A stretch of DNA of 64,000 bases from Algoriphagus aestuarii. GTDB taxonomy: Bacteria > Bacteroidota > Bacteroidia > Cytophagales > Cyclobacteriaceae. Position 1 is the first letter of the stretch, and each line of letters starts with the position of its first letter. Location: positions 186,001 to 250,000 of the forward strand of contig JAFIDK010000002.1 of assembly GCA_017051695.1 (NCBI GenBank). The letters are read 5' to 3'. The notes below the pieces were generated by a model, which was not told where the DNA came from, ran no database searches, and saw only the letters and a program-made list of their open reading frames with translations. A program made the translations under genes and the position numbers. Shown piece by piece: positions 28,667 to 37,339 of this stretch.

Positions 28667-31046
28667 TTTCTATTACCTGTACCTGTTGTAGGTATAGCGC
28701 ATTTAAGGCTTTTTCCAACAAAAACTCAGGATCTATGGGCTTTGTGAGAAAATCATCCATGCCAACAGCTCTTGCCCTGATTTTGGATTGATCAGTGGTA
28801 TCGGCGGTTACTGCGATGATAGGGACTTCCCGATGGATTTCTCTGCCTTTTCCTGCTCGGATGGCTTCAGTAGCCTCATATCCATCCATTTCAGGCATTT
28901 GTAGATCCATTAAAATCAAATCAAACTTTGCTTCCTGTAATTTCTCTAATGCCTCTAACCCATGATTTGCAAAGTCCATAGTGATACCATTCCATTTCCT
29001 TAACATGGATTTTATCACCAATTGATTGACTGGATTATCCTCGACTACCAGAATATGACGGCCTTTTAATAGACTTTCTGAATCTTTTTTCGCCAACTCG
29101 ATTAAATTGGATTCAGTTTTTTCAACTTTTTCAAAATCTAAATGAAGTAATACTTGAGTACCTTCACCAAGCGCACTTTTAATTTGGATTTCGCCATTGA
29201 ATAATTTCACCAATGCTTTTACGATGCATAGGCCTAGTCCGAAACCACCAAATTTTCGCTTGTCATCAAGTTGCTGCTGAATAAAGGATTCATAAATTCT
29301 CGAAAGTTTATTGGTTTCTATTCCGACTCCGGTGTCAGAAATCTCGATAGTTAGATTTATTCTTCCCTCTTTTTCAATGATTTCTGAAAATTTCAATTTC
29401 ACTTCTCCAATTGGAGTGAATTTAATTGCATTGTCTAGAATATTTCCAAGGATTTGCCTGAATCTACCAGCATCTCCTATTACTCTTTTAGGCAAGGGAG
29501 CTTCTTCCTCATAAATGAATTTCAAACCTTTGTCACGGGCTTTTTGATAGGAAAACGCCTTGATTTCCTGAATAACCTTCTGGAGGTCAAAAGTTTTGTG
29601 GTCGAGGATGAGTTCTCCTTTTTCTATTTTCGAGTAGTCTAAAATGTCCTCAATGCTGGATAATAACGAGACAGAGGAGTATTTAATGACCTCAAGATTC
29701 TCCCTGATTTTCGAGTCTGTGATTTCATTCATGATGCTTTGGGATAATCCCATAATGGCATTTAAAGGAGTTCTGAGCTCATGACTCATGTTTGAAAGGA
29801 AATATGACTTAATCTGGTTACTCTCTTCCGACTGCTGTAAGGCGATGGCTTGCATCTGTTCTTTTTCCGATTTTAGTATTCGGATTCTGTTGGCCATCGA
29901 CAGGGATAAAAACAGAATTTCAAAGCCTGTACCGATTTTGGCGGCATTCTCAGTAAGAAAGGAGTTTTCGATCAGGCTGAAATTGTTCAGGATAAAAATC
30001 ACAAATCCAATGATCAATGAAGTAATACCTGCGGCAAAGAAAAGATCAACCGGATATTTGGTGAAGAAACTTGCAATTACACCGATTAAACACAGCAGAA
30101 TCAAAATCAAACCAATGGCATTAGCAGCAGGATAATAGAATGTTCTGCCCGCGTCCAGAAAAAGTATTCCGAATATCAGGAGTAAATTCAGGACCAAAGC
30201 CAATTGGAAAACGTAGTTAAGTTTTTTTGAAATCTCTTTTAGGCGGATAAATACCTGAGTATACCTTCCAAAAATCAAACTGGATGTGGCTGCAATAAAC
30301 AAGAGACTTCTATCATATAACCAGTCTTGGCTACCATTGCTGAATTGGTAAATAAATCCATCCAATGAGGAATGAAGTAGCGCGATCGAAGCCACGTAGA
30401 GTGAATAGAGTAAGAAACTTTTCTCTTTGATCCCAAAATAGAAAAAGAGGTAGGTGATACCTGCCAATCCCAGAAAACCATAGAACGCACCAAAAACCAA
30501 TTGATCAAAATAGGAAGTCTGGATCAATGAATTGGCATCGTGAAGTACTAAGGGAAGGTTGATTACTTCACCATCACTTTCTAAATATAAATAATTGTCT
30601 AGCTCGGAAAATGCTTCAACAGTTACTGGGAAGATAATCTTCCTGTGATTAAAAGGCCTGTTTGCAGCTGGAATCAGGTCACCGCTTTTTAGGATATCAA
30701 TCTGGCCAGATGGATGGATTGCATACAGATTGGCTACATCGGTGATGGGTCTGGCAACTTCCAGATAATATTCCTTGGCTTCAGAACTAGGGTTTTTTAT
30801 GGGAAATTTCACCCAATAATTAGAATCAGTAAAACCCAAATTTGAATTGGCACTTGGAAGGTCTTGAAAACTTTTATCTAAACTGCCCTTTGATATCGAG
30901 TCAAAATCAATCTGGTGTTGACCTAAATTCAGTATTTTAGCCTCCTGATGAAGTGATTTTGGAAATTCTGAATGAAGCTGAGGACTACTGCAGGCACAAA
31001 AAATCAGGACGAATCCTAAAATGAGGATGGAGTAATTTTGTTTCAT
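28656..31046 (-). CDS. Hybrid sensor histidine kinase, 7TMR-DISM type
   Basis: From the Met of MKQNYSILILG the protein has 796 residues; the first 20 form a signal with a cysteine (FCACSS), so the N terminus may be lipidated. A 7TMR-DISMED2 sensor domain occupies about 25-170 (NYWVKFPIKNPS is typical), then seven helices at about 180-390. HisKA contains the phosphoacceptor His422 in FLSNMSHELRTPLN. HATPase_c spans about 520-640 (N box ILDNAIKFTP, G boxes DTGVGI and GFGLGL). A C-terminal receiver has Asp714 in LILMDLQMP. It has no DNA-binding output, so a phosphorelay partner must be elsewhere; the NarL-type regulator at 61963 is one candidate, with no direct support. Confidence 0.95.
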   Translation of the reverse strand: MKQNYSILILGFVLIFCACSSPQLHSEFPKSLHQEAKILNLGQHQIDFDSISKGSLDKSFQDLPSANSNLGFTDSNYWVKFPIKNPSSEAKEYYLEVARPITDVANLYAIHPSGQIDILKSGDLIPAANRPFNHRKIIFPVTVEAFSELDNYLYLESDGEVINLPLVLHDANSLIQTSYFDQLVFGAFYGFLGLAGITYLFFYFGIKEKSFLLYSLYVASIALLHSSLDGFIYQFSNGSQDWLYDRSLLFIAATSSLIFGRYTQVFIRLKEISKKLNYVFQLALVLNLLLIFGILFLDAGRTFYYPAANAIGLILILLCLIGVIASFFTKYPVDLFFAAGITSLIIGFVIFILNNFSLIENSFLTENAAKIGTGFEILFLSLSMANRIRILKSEKEQMQAIALQQSEESNQIKSYFLSNMSHELRTPLNAIMGLSQSIMNEITDSKIRENLEVIKYSSVSLLSSIEDILDYSKIEKGELILDHKTFDLQKVIQEIKAFSYQKARDKGLKFIYEEEAPLPKRVIGDAGRFRQILGNILDNAIKFTPIGEVKLKFSEIIEKEGRINLTIEISDTGVGIETNKLSRIYESFIQQQLDDKRKFGGFGLGLCIVKALVKLFNGEIQIKSALGEGTQVLLHLDFEKVEKTESNLIELAKKDSESLLKGRHILVVEDNPVNQLVIKSMLRKWNGITMDFANHGLEALEKLQEAKFDLILMDLQMPEMDGYEATEAIRAGKGREIHREVPIIAVTADTTDQSKIRARAVGMDDFLTKPIDPEFLLEKALNALYLQQVQVIEINS

Positions 31047-31206
31047 AAGGTGGTGGGGTGACAAACCTAATCGTTAACAAGTACGACACAGCCTATGTTT
31101 TTGGATTTAAAATTTTTTTTAAAAATCTAAACCACTGATTTTTAAAGCAATTAAAATGAATTCTGATGTACCAAAATTAAAGGCAATACCAGGGGCATGT
31201 TTCTGA

Positions 31207-31974
31207 TTAGATCGTAAATCCTCCGTCTGCGGTCATGATGGCTCCTGTCGTATATGAGGAGCCCGGAGCTGCTAAAAATAGGGCCAATGCAGCGATTTCT
31301 TCTGTGGTGCCGATCCGTTTGATGGCTAATTGTTTGAGCATGTAAGCAAGGATTTTCTCATTGCTCCATAAGACTTCAGAGAATTTTGTTTTTACTATTC
31401 CGGGGCAAATGGCATTTACCCTGATTTTGGAATCTCCCCATTCCCTGGCAAAAACCTTGGTCAGGGAAACCAGCGCTGCTTTGCTGATACTGTAAACGCC
31501 CAATCCGGGTTCTGGTGAAATAGCACCGATCGAACTGATATTGATAACCGAACCAGAGGAAGATTTTCTTAAATGGGGAAAGCAGAGATTACAAAGTGCA
31601 AAAGCTGCTTTGACATTTACATCCATGATCTTATCAAATGCTTCCAGGCTGGTTTCATGAATGGGCCCAAAAACAGGGTTAGTCCCAGCATTATTTACTA
31701 GAATATCAAGTTGCCCATATTTTTTAATACTCTCCTCGACCAACTTATTCAGCTCTTCCACATTGCCAACGTTACAAGCAATCCCGGTTGCTTCGTAGCC
31801 TTTTGATCGAAGTCTTTCTGCCTCCTTATCCAAAGTTTCTTGTTTTCTACTGCTAAGAATAACTTTTGCACCGGCAGCGGCAAAAAATTCTGCAATAGTC
31901 AGTCCTATACCTTTGCTTGCACCGGTGATCAGCGCAACCTTTCCATCAAGCGAAAAAACTTTCGATAAATCCAT
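31207..31974 (-). CDS. SDR-family oxidoreductase
   Basis: A 255-residue classical short-chain dehydrogenase. The NAD(P) loop is TGASKGIG (17-24), NNAG lies at 94-97, the catalytic Ser is in NISSIG and the YxxxK pair is Tyr161/Lys165 in YSISK. The PG motif after it is ICPGIVKTKF. The length and C-terminal TGAIMTADGGFTI are standard for the FabG/3-hydroxyacyl or sugar-alcohol groups. The substrate cannot be assigned. It is divergent from an MDR reductase across a 277-base gap. Confidence 0.93.
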   Translation of the reverse strand: MDLSKVFSLDGKVALITGASKGIGLTIAEFFAAAGAKVILSSRKQETLDKEAERLRSKGYEATGIACNVGNVEELNKLVEESIKKYGQLDILVNNAGTNPVFGPIHETSLEAFDKIMDVNVKAAFALCNLCFPHLRKSSSGSVINISSIGAISPEPGLGVYSISKAALVSLTKVFAREWGDSKIRVNAICPGIVKTKFSEVLWSNEKILAYMLKQLAIKRIGTTEEIAALALFLAAPGSSYTTGAIMTADGGFTI

Positions 31975-32081
31975 AATTTCTGAGCTTAGAGTGTAAACCT
32001 TAAGATATAAAAAAATGCACTGAGAGGACCCATGAGCTGGAATAAATTGATAGTTTTATTTAAAATTATGTATATCCGCTA

Positions 32082-32095
32082 ATTAACCAGTTAAT
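32082..32095. promoter_or_regulatory. Palindrome, possible operator
   Basis: ATTAAC-CA-GTTAAT is a perfect 14-base palindrome in the gap between the divergent SDR and MDR genes, about 110 bases from the SDR start. It could be a repressor site; no regulator is encoded next to it. Confidence 0.3.
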
Positions 32096-32251
32096 AGATT
32101 AAAACGGCTTAATAAATGGTAAACTCTAGTTGTGAGGCTGCTTCGGTCATCCGTCATCGGTCTTCCAGCCTATCAAGCAAAGAAAATAAGGTAACTGGCC
32201 TCATTGCGGACAATCATATTTAAAATTCATGTTTCTGAAAAAATGGATACG

Positions 32252-33220
32252 ATGAAAGAAATTATTTTTGAAAAAACAGGACTCCCTGAAGAGGTTCTGA
32301 AATTGGTGGATTCTCCTGTTCCTAGTCCTAAGGCTGGAGAAGTATTGATCCGGGTGAAAGCCAGAAACATCAATCCTGCTGATTTGATGTTCATCAGAGG
32401 AAGATACGGCATCTTACCTGAGTTACCTTCCAGTGCAGGGTTTGAGGCGAGTGGGGTGATAGAAATTCCTGATGAGTCTGGTAAATTTCAAAAAGGAACA
32501 CGCGTGATGTTTACAACTGTTGGCACTTGGAGGGAATTTGTAGCAGTACCTACTTCATCTGTAATTCCAATTCCAGAGGAGATGCCGTTTGAGATTGCCT
32601 GTCAGGCTTTTGTGAATCCCATGACCGCACATTGTATGATTGAGAAATCAGGATTAAAGCCAGGTGAATGGCTTTTGATCACTGCTGGTGCCTCTGCATT
32701 TGGAAAGTTTGCTATACAAATGGCAAAAGCCAAAGGCATTCGTGTCGCATGCACGGTCAGGCATGAGGAACAAAAAGATTTATTGAAGGATCTAGGAGCT
32801 GATTTGGTTATCAATTCAGAAAGTGAAAAAGTCCAACATCTAATTCAAGACAAAACGGATGGGGGAGTACATGTGGCCTTTGATGCGGTGAGCGGTATGC
32901 TAGGAGCCAAAGCGCTTTCATCTCTCAGAAAAGGCGGCTTATTGATGGTGTTTGGTGCATTGAGTCTGGAGAATATTCCTTTGAATAGTGGTTTGATGAT
33001 TTTCAAATCTTTAAGAATGGAAGGATTTTGGTTGACAGACTGGATGATTCATTCCGACCCATTGGAAAAGAAAAAAGCTTTTAAAATTGTTTTTGAGTTT
33101 CTCTTAAAGGATGATTCCAAAATAGATATTGGAGGCAAATTCACCTTGGATCAGTTTGAGGAGGCCTTGAATTCCTACCATAAAGCAGGAAGAAATGGAA
33201 AAATTCTATTGATTAGTTAA
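32252..33220 (+). CDS. Zinc-independent MDR reductase, enoyl-reductase/quinone-oxidoreductase like
   Basis: Starting at MKEIIFEKTGLPEEV gives 322 residues; the Met three codons upstream is equally possible. The GroES-like N-terminal half has NPADLMFIRGRYG and SSAGFEASGVI, typical of the MECR/trans-2-enoyl-CoA reductase branch of the medium-chain dehydrogenases. The Rossmann loop is in AGASAFGKFAIQMAKAKG. The zinc-binding Cys/His/Glu set of alcohol dehydrogenases is absent. It is likely an NADPH-dependent enoyl or quinone reductase; the exact substrate is not readable. It is transcribed away from the SDR gene. Confidence 0.88.
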   Translation: MKEIIFEKTGLPEEVLKLVDSPVPSPKAGEVLIRVKARNINPADLMFIRGRYGILPELPSSAGFEASGVIEIPDESGKFQKGTRVMFTTVGTWREFVAVPTSSVIPIPEEMPFEIACQAFVNPMTAHCMIEKSGLKPGEWLLITAGASAFGKFAIQMAKAKGIRVACTVRHEEQKDLLKDLGADLVINSESEKVQHLIQDKTDGGVHVAFDAVSGMLGAKALSSLRKGGLLMVFGALSLENIPLNSGLMIFKSLRMEGFWLTDWMIHSDPLEKKKAFKIVFEFLLKDDSKIDIGGKFTLDQFEEALNSYHKAGRNGKILLIS

Positions 33221-33296
33221 TTTCTTTGAAATATGTTCTGCTTAAAAAAAGGGATTAGCCATCTTTGTGTTTTCATAAACAAAAAAACAAAAAGGA

Positions 33297-33719
33297 ATGA
33301 ATTGGGATAAGCTGGATTTAGAGCTCACCGAAATAGTAGAAAAGAGAAATCTCCTGGCAGAAATGGATTATAGTGATGCTAACTATGATGATCTGGAAGA
33401 AGAACTTCATGAGTTGGAGGATGATTTCAATGCAGATTACGAAGAGGTTCTAGAACCAGAATTTGAAAAAATTTATAAAGTCTTAAAGTCCGATACGGAT
33501 ATTTTACTTCCTACGGCTTATTTAGCCAATAAATACAAACCTTTGCTTCCAGATGCCAAAGGGATTATCAGTTATGAAGTAGTTGGGAGAGAGGGAGTTC
33601 CCATCGAATCCGATCAGTTTGATAGACAAGATGTAAGACTGGTTTTGGTTCCGAATCCAGTTCGTATTTTGATGATCATCAATGGAAATCCACTGAAAGT
33701 TCTTTGGAGAAGTAGGTAA
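33297..33719 (+). CDS. Conserved-looking cytoplasmic acidic protein
   Basis: A 140-residue protein I do not recognise. The N-terminal half is strongly acidic and helical (YDDLEEELHELEDDFNADYE), the C-terminal half is mixed alpha/beta with a basic end (LVPNPVRILMIINGNPLKV). It has no signal peptide, membrane segment or cysteine. A CATCTTTG at 33260-33267, one base off the -7 consensus, lies 30 bases ahead of the ATG, and a perfect terminator follows, so it is an independent unit. No function can be proposed. Confidence 0.8.
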   Translation: MNWDKLDLELTEIVEKRNLLAEMDYSDANYDDLEEELHELEDDFNADYEEVLEPEFEKIYKVLKSDTDILLPTAYLANKYKPLLPDAKGIISYEVVGREGVPIESDQFDRQDVRLVLVPNPVRILMIINGNPLKVLWRSR

Positions 33720-33740
33720 AATACTTCTTGCAACCTATTG

Positions 33741-33762
33741 AAACCCGGCACATGCCGGGTTT
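33741..33762 (+). terminator. Rho-independent terminator
   Basis: Arms AAACCCGGC and GCCGGGTTT pair perfectly around ACAT, followed by a T-rich stretch. It ends the 140-residue acidic protein gene. Confidence 0.85.
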
Positions 33763-33768
33763 TGTATT

Positions 33769-33776
33769 TACTTTTG
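33769..33776 (+). promoter_or_regulatory. -7 element of fabF-like gene
   Basis: TACTTTTG matches TAnnTTTG exactly and lies 25 bases before the ATG, directly after the terminator hairpin. No TTG is present at the ideal distance upstream. Confidence 0.45.
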
Positions 33777-33801
33777 TTTGTAAAATGATTTTAAAGGAAT
33801 T

Positions 33802-35055
33802 ATGAATTCAAAAAGAGTTGTCATTACTGGTTTAGGTGCATTATCATCTTTAGGTCTAGATGTAAAATCCAATTGGGAGAACGCAAAGAATGGCACAAGT
33901 GGCGCTTCCGCCATTTCTTATTTTAATGCCGAGAAGTATAAAACACAATTTGCAGCTGAAATACTTGGCTTTGACCCGGGTTTAAAACTGGACCGCAATG
34001 AAATCAAAAGATCTGATTTATATACCCAATATGGCCTTTATGCAGCTGCTGAGGCCATGGAGGATTCAGGTTTGGAAGTGGCAAAGTTGGATTCACCTTT
34101 TGATGCCGGAGTAATTTGGGGTACGAGCCAAGGTGGACTGAACACTTTTGAAAAGGAAATGAGGGAATTTGTGGAGAATGAATCCAATCCTCGCTTCAAT
34201 CCCTTTTTTATTCCTAAGTTTCTCGGGAATATGGCCTCTGGTATGATTTCTATGAAGTACGGAATGATGGGAATTAATTTCGCACCAGTTTCTGCCTGTG
34301 CCACTTCAAACAGTGCCATCATGGATGCTTTCAATTACATCAAGTGGGGGAAGGCAAAAGTGATCTTGACGGGAGGTTCTGAAGCACCTATTTCCGAAGC
34401 CTCTATTGGGGGATTTTCTGCTTTGAAAGCACTTTCCACCAGAAATGATGCACCTCAAAAAGCCTCCAGACCATTTGATATAGAGCGGGATGGATTTGTG
34501 ATGGGAGAAGGGGCTGGAGCGCTGGTTTTGGAAGAATATGAACATGCCATAAAAAGAGGTGCTAAAATCTACGCTGAAGTGGTAGGAGCCGCCATGACAG
34601 CAGATGCATACCATATGACTGCGACCCATCCAGAAGGTTTGGGAGCTTTTCACTGTATGAAGTTTGCATTGGAAGAAGCTGGTCTTACCATCCAGGATGT
34701 CGATTATATCAACGCCCATGCGACTTCCACACCTTTGGGAGATGTTTCAGAGACGAAAGCTATTTCAAAGCTTAGCAATGGTGAGAAAACAAATCTTCAT
34801 CTATCATCTACCAAATCCATGACAGGACATTTGTTAGGAGCGGCTGGTGCGATTGAGGCAATTTTTAGTATCAAAGCAATCACTGATGGTGTGATTCCAC
34901 CCACCATCAATACAGAAAATCTGGATCCTGCAATACCCTCAGATTTAGAAATTGTATGTAAGCATGCGATGGAGAAAAAAGTCAAAGTTGCTCTTAGCAA
35001 TACCTTTGGTTTTGGTGGACACAATGCCAGTGTGATTTTCAAAGAATTTATTTAG
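33802..35055 (+). CDS. fabF: 3-oxoacyl-ACP synthase II (KAS II type)
   Basis: A 417-residue condensing enzyme of fatty-acid elongation. The catalytic set is complete: Cys166 (VSACATSN), His306 (NAHATSTPLGD) and His343 (MTGHLLGAAGA). The glycine-rich C-terminal NTFGFGGHNASV is intact. It stands alone between two terminators rather than beside an acyl-carrier-protein gene, so it may be a second copy or a specialised FabF; the symbol is given on family grounds. Confidence 0.88.
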   Translation: MNSKRVVITGLGALSSLGLDVKSNWENAKNGTSGASAISYFNAEKYKTQFAAEILGFDPGLKLDRNEIKRSDLYTQYGLYAAAEAMEDSGLEVAKLDSPFDAGVIWGTSQGGLNTFEKEMREFVENESNPRFNPFFIPKFLGNMASGMISMKYGMMGINFAPVSACATSNSAIMDAFNYIKWGKAKVILTGGSEAPISEASIGGFSALKALSTRNDAPQKASRPFDIERDGFVMGEGAGALVLEEYEHAIKRGAKIYAEVVGAAMTADAYHMTATHPEGLGAFHCMKFALEEAGLTIQDVDYINAHATSTPLGDVSETKAISKLSNGEKTNLHLSSTKSMTGHLLGAAGAIEAIFSIKAITDGVIPPTINTENLDPAIPSDLEIVCKHAMEKKVKVALSNTFGFGGHNASVIFKEFI

Positions 35056-35074
35056 TTCAGACCTCCTAAAATCA

Positions 35075-35104
35075 AAAAAAGCTGCTTTCAAAAGCAGCTT
35101 TTTT
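35075..35104. terminator. Bidirectional terminator
   Basis: AAAAAAGCTGCTTT (35075-35088) pairs with AAAGCAGCTTTTTT (35091-35104). It separates the convergent fabF and trpS genes. Confidence 0.9.
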
Positions 35105-35107
35105 ATT

Positions 35108-36082
35108 TTATCTAAATCCCAACTTAGTTCTGATTTTCTCCAAAAGTGGGGCTCCGACGGATTTGGCTTTTTCTTCGCCTGCTGCCAGTTTCTTTTCCAC
35201 CTCTTCTGGATGCTCCATGTAATAGTTGAATAGCTCACGTTCTTTGGCGTACTTGACTAGAATCAGTTCCATAAACTCCTTTTTCGCATGGCCATAGCCA
35301 TAATTTCCACCCTGATATTTTCCTCTCATTTCTTGAGTTTGTTCCTCAGTGGCTATCAGGCTATATAATTTATACACGTTGCAAGTATCTGGATCTTTTG
35401 GTTCTTCTAGTGGAGTACTATCGGTCACAATGCTATTGACGTTTTTCTTCAATTGCTTTTCCGGAAGAAAAATATCAATATAGTTGTTGTAGGACTTACT
35501 CATTTTTTGACCATCTGTACCTGGAATAGTCTTGACCACTTCATCCACTCTGGCTTCAGGAATCGTCAGAATCTCTTCTTCCATGATCCTGTTGAAAGTG
35601 GAAGCGATATCGCGTGTCATTTCCAGATGTTGCATTTGGTCTTTTCCAACAGGAACCAAATCAGCCGAATAAAGCAAGATATCCGAAGCCATCAAGACAG
35701 GATAGGTGAATAGTCCGGCATTCACATCAGAAAGTCTTTCGGATTTATCCTTAAAACTATGTGCATTGGCAAGCATAGGAAAAGGGGTAAAGCAACTCAG
35801 ATACCAAGTCAATTCTGCCACCTCAGGTCTTCTGGATTGTCGATAAAAAACAGTTTTGTCAATGTCCAATCCAAATGCAAGCCAGGCCGCAGCCACAGCG
35901 AGCGTGTTTTCTTTTCTCAAATCCCCGTTTTTTGAACTGGTCAATGAATGGAGATCTGCGATAAAAATGAATGATTCTTCTTTATTTTGCTTGATCAGTT
36001 CAATCGCCGGAACGATCGCCCCTAGGATATTTCCCAAATGGGGTCTTCCGCTACTCTGTATGCCTGTCAGTACTCGTGCCAT
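35108..36082 (-). CDS. trpS: Tryptophan--tRNA ligase
   Basis: From MARVLTGIQSSGRPHLGN the enzyme has 324 residues, normal for bacterial TrpRS. It charges tRNA-Trp. The class I signatures are PHLGN (14-18, the HIGH equivalent) and KMSKS (193-197). The residues around the tryptophan pocket (FIADLHSLT, GKDQMQHLEMTRDIA) are intact. An upstream in-frame Met would add 15 residues ahead of the invariant MARVLTG start and is rejected. It is divergent from the DUF1573 gene with about 70 bases between starts. Confidence 0.96.
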   Translation of the reverse strand: MARVLTGIQSSGRPHLGNILGAIVPAIELIKQNKEESFIFIADLHSLTSSKNGDLRKENTLAVAAAWLAFGLDIDKTVFYRQSRRPEVAELTWYLSCFTPFPMLANAHSFKDKSERLSDVNAGLFTYPVLMASDILLYSADLVPVGKDQMQHLEMTRDIASTFNRIMEEEILTIPEARVDEVVKTIPGTDGQKMSKSYNNYIDIFLPEKQLKKNVNSIVTDSTPLEEPKDPDTCNVYKLYSLIATEEQTQEMRGKYQGGNYGYGHAKKEFMELILVKYAKERELFNYYMEHPEEVEKKLAAGEEKAKSVGAPLLEKIRTKLGFR

Positions 36083-36151
36083 TTGTTTAATTTTGGCGCA
36101 AATTAAGTAAAACAGGGTATAATCCATTTGAAATTATACGTTAATTGCAGC

Positions 36152-37243
36152 ATGATCAAAATTCGAATCCACTATCTTTTCTACTTTGTTTTGGTGTTTC
36201 TAATTCAATCTGTTCAGGCTCAGGAAGCTGCGGTTCCAAAGCTGATATGGAAAGTAAATAAAGTAGACTTGGGAACCGTATTTGAAGAGCAAGGAATACA
36301 AACCGCTGAATTCGAATTTACCCATACTCAGGATTCTCTTTTTTACATTCAAGACGTCTGGACAGATTGTGGCTGTACTACGGTGGATTTTACAAAAGAT
36401 ACGTTGGCAGTAGGTGAGACAGGTACTCTTTTGGTCGCTTTTGACCCGGTGTCTGCAGCTGGATTTTTTAACCGAATGGTGATTGTAAAAGGGAACCTTC
36501 AAGATACCCAGGACACCTTGTTTTTAGAAGGAACTGCCATCCCATATCCAGAAAATCCGGAGAAAATCTATACCCAAAAAATTGCCAACGTGGGATTTAG
36601 GCTTCCAAAACTCAATATGGGAGAAGTATTTACGAATGTCCCAAAAATCAAATTTCTGGAGTTTTACAATTTTGGTAAGGAAACTCTTTATGCAGATAGT
36701 TTGAAATTCAATGTACCGGAATACATTGGGATTTCCCAGGTTCAGGAGTTTGTAAGATCACAAGAAAGAGGGCTGATCCAGGTTTCCTTTGACGGTGCAG
36801 CCAAAAATGAATTAGGGTATGTGGAAGATCAGTTTGCGATTTCCTGGGATTCTTTATCCGTGATCCCGGTTCAGGTGATTGCTGAAGTGTTTGAGTATTT
36901 TCCACCATTTTCTAAAGATGAACTTGCCATCGTTCCCCAACTCGTACTCAGTACCAAAGAAATTGACCTGAAAAATATCTCTTCGAAATCGATCCAAAAC
37001 AGGACTGTCAGCATTACCAATAAAGGTCAAAGACTTCTGGAGATCAGAAAAATCCAAGGTAATTGTGATTGCCTGAAATTGGAAATTCCAAAAACAGAGA
37101 TTAATCCAGGAGAAACGATTGAGTTGCAGTTGACGTTCGATCCAGTAGGGAGAAAGGGCATAGACCAAAGAAATATTTATCTGTTTAGTAATGATCCGGT
37201 AAACCCTGTCCAACTTTTTGTTCTAAAGAGTAGGGTGGAATAG
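36152..37243 (+). CDS. Secreted DUF1573 protein
   Basis: Using the ATG of MIKIRIHYLFYFV the protein has 363 residues with a signal peptide (ending SVQAQ, residue 24). Two DUF1573 modules, immunoglobulin-like beta sandwiches related to ASH domains, are clear: the first at about 30-135 (KVDLGTVFEEQGIQTAEFEF with the CGC motif at 73-75) and the last at about 270-360 (QGNCDCLKLEIPK, then LTFDPVGRKG). A middle sandwich lies at about 145-240. The CGC/CDC pairs are typical of the family and may bind metal or form a disulphide. The family is envelope-located in Bacteroidota and of unknown function. The TTG 24 bases upstream is rejected in favour of the signal peptide. Confidence 0.9.
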   Translation: MIKIRIHYLFYFVLVFLIQSVQAQEAAVPKLIWKVNKVDLGTVFEEQGIQTAEFEFTHTQDSLFYIQDVWTDCGCTTVDFTKDTLAVGETGTLLVAFDPVSAAGFFNRMVIVKGNLQDTQDTLFLEGTAIPYPENPEKIYTQKIANVGFRLPKLNMGEVFTNVPKIKFLEFYNFGKETLYADSLKFNVPEYIGISQVQEFVRSQERGLIQVSFDGAAKNELGYVEDQFAISWDSLSVIPVQVIAEVFEYFPPFSKDELAIVPQLVLSTKEIDLKNISSKSIQNRTVSITNKGQRLLEIRKIQGNCDCLKLEIPKTEINPGETIELQLTFDPVGRKGIDQRNIYLFSNDPVNPVQLFVLKSRVE

Positions 37244-37339
37244 TTTTTTTTAAAGGAATTTTTTGAATTTCCGAAATTTTATTTGAGGAATTAAGAATAG
37301 GGAGTAGCTTTAAATAATACTTCAGGAATTTTTATTCGT

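Noticed and set aside
36083-36127. N-terminal extension of TrpRS
   Set aside because: The extra residues precede the conserved start MARVLTG and fall in the divergent promoter gap.
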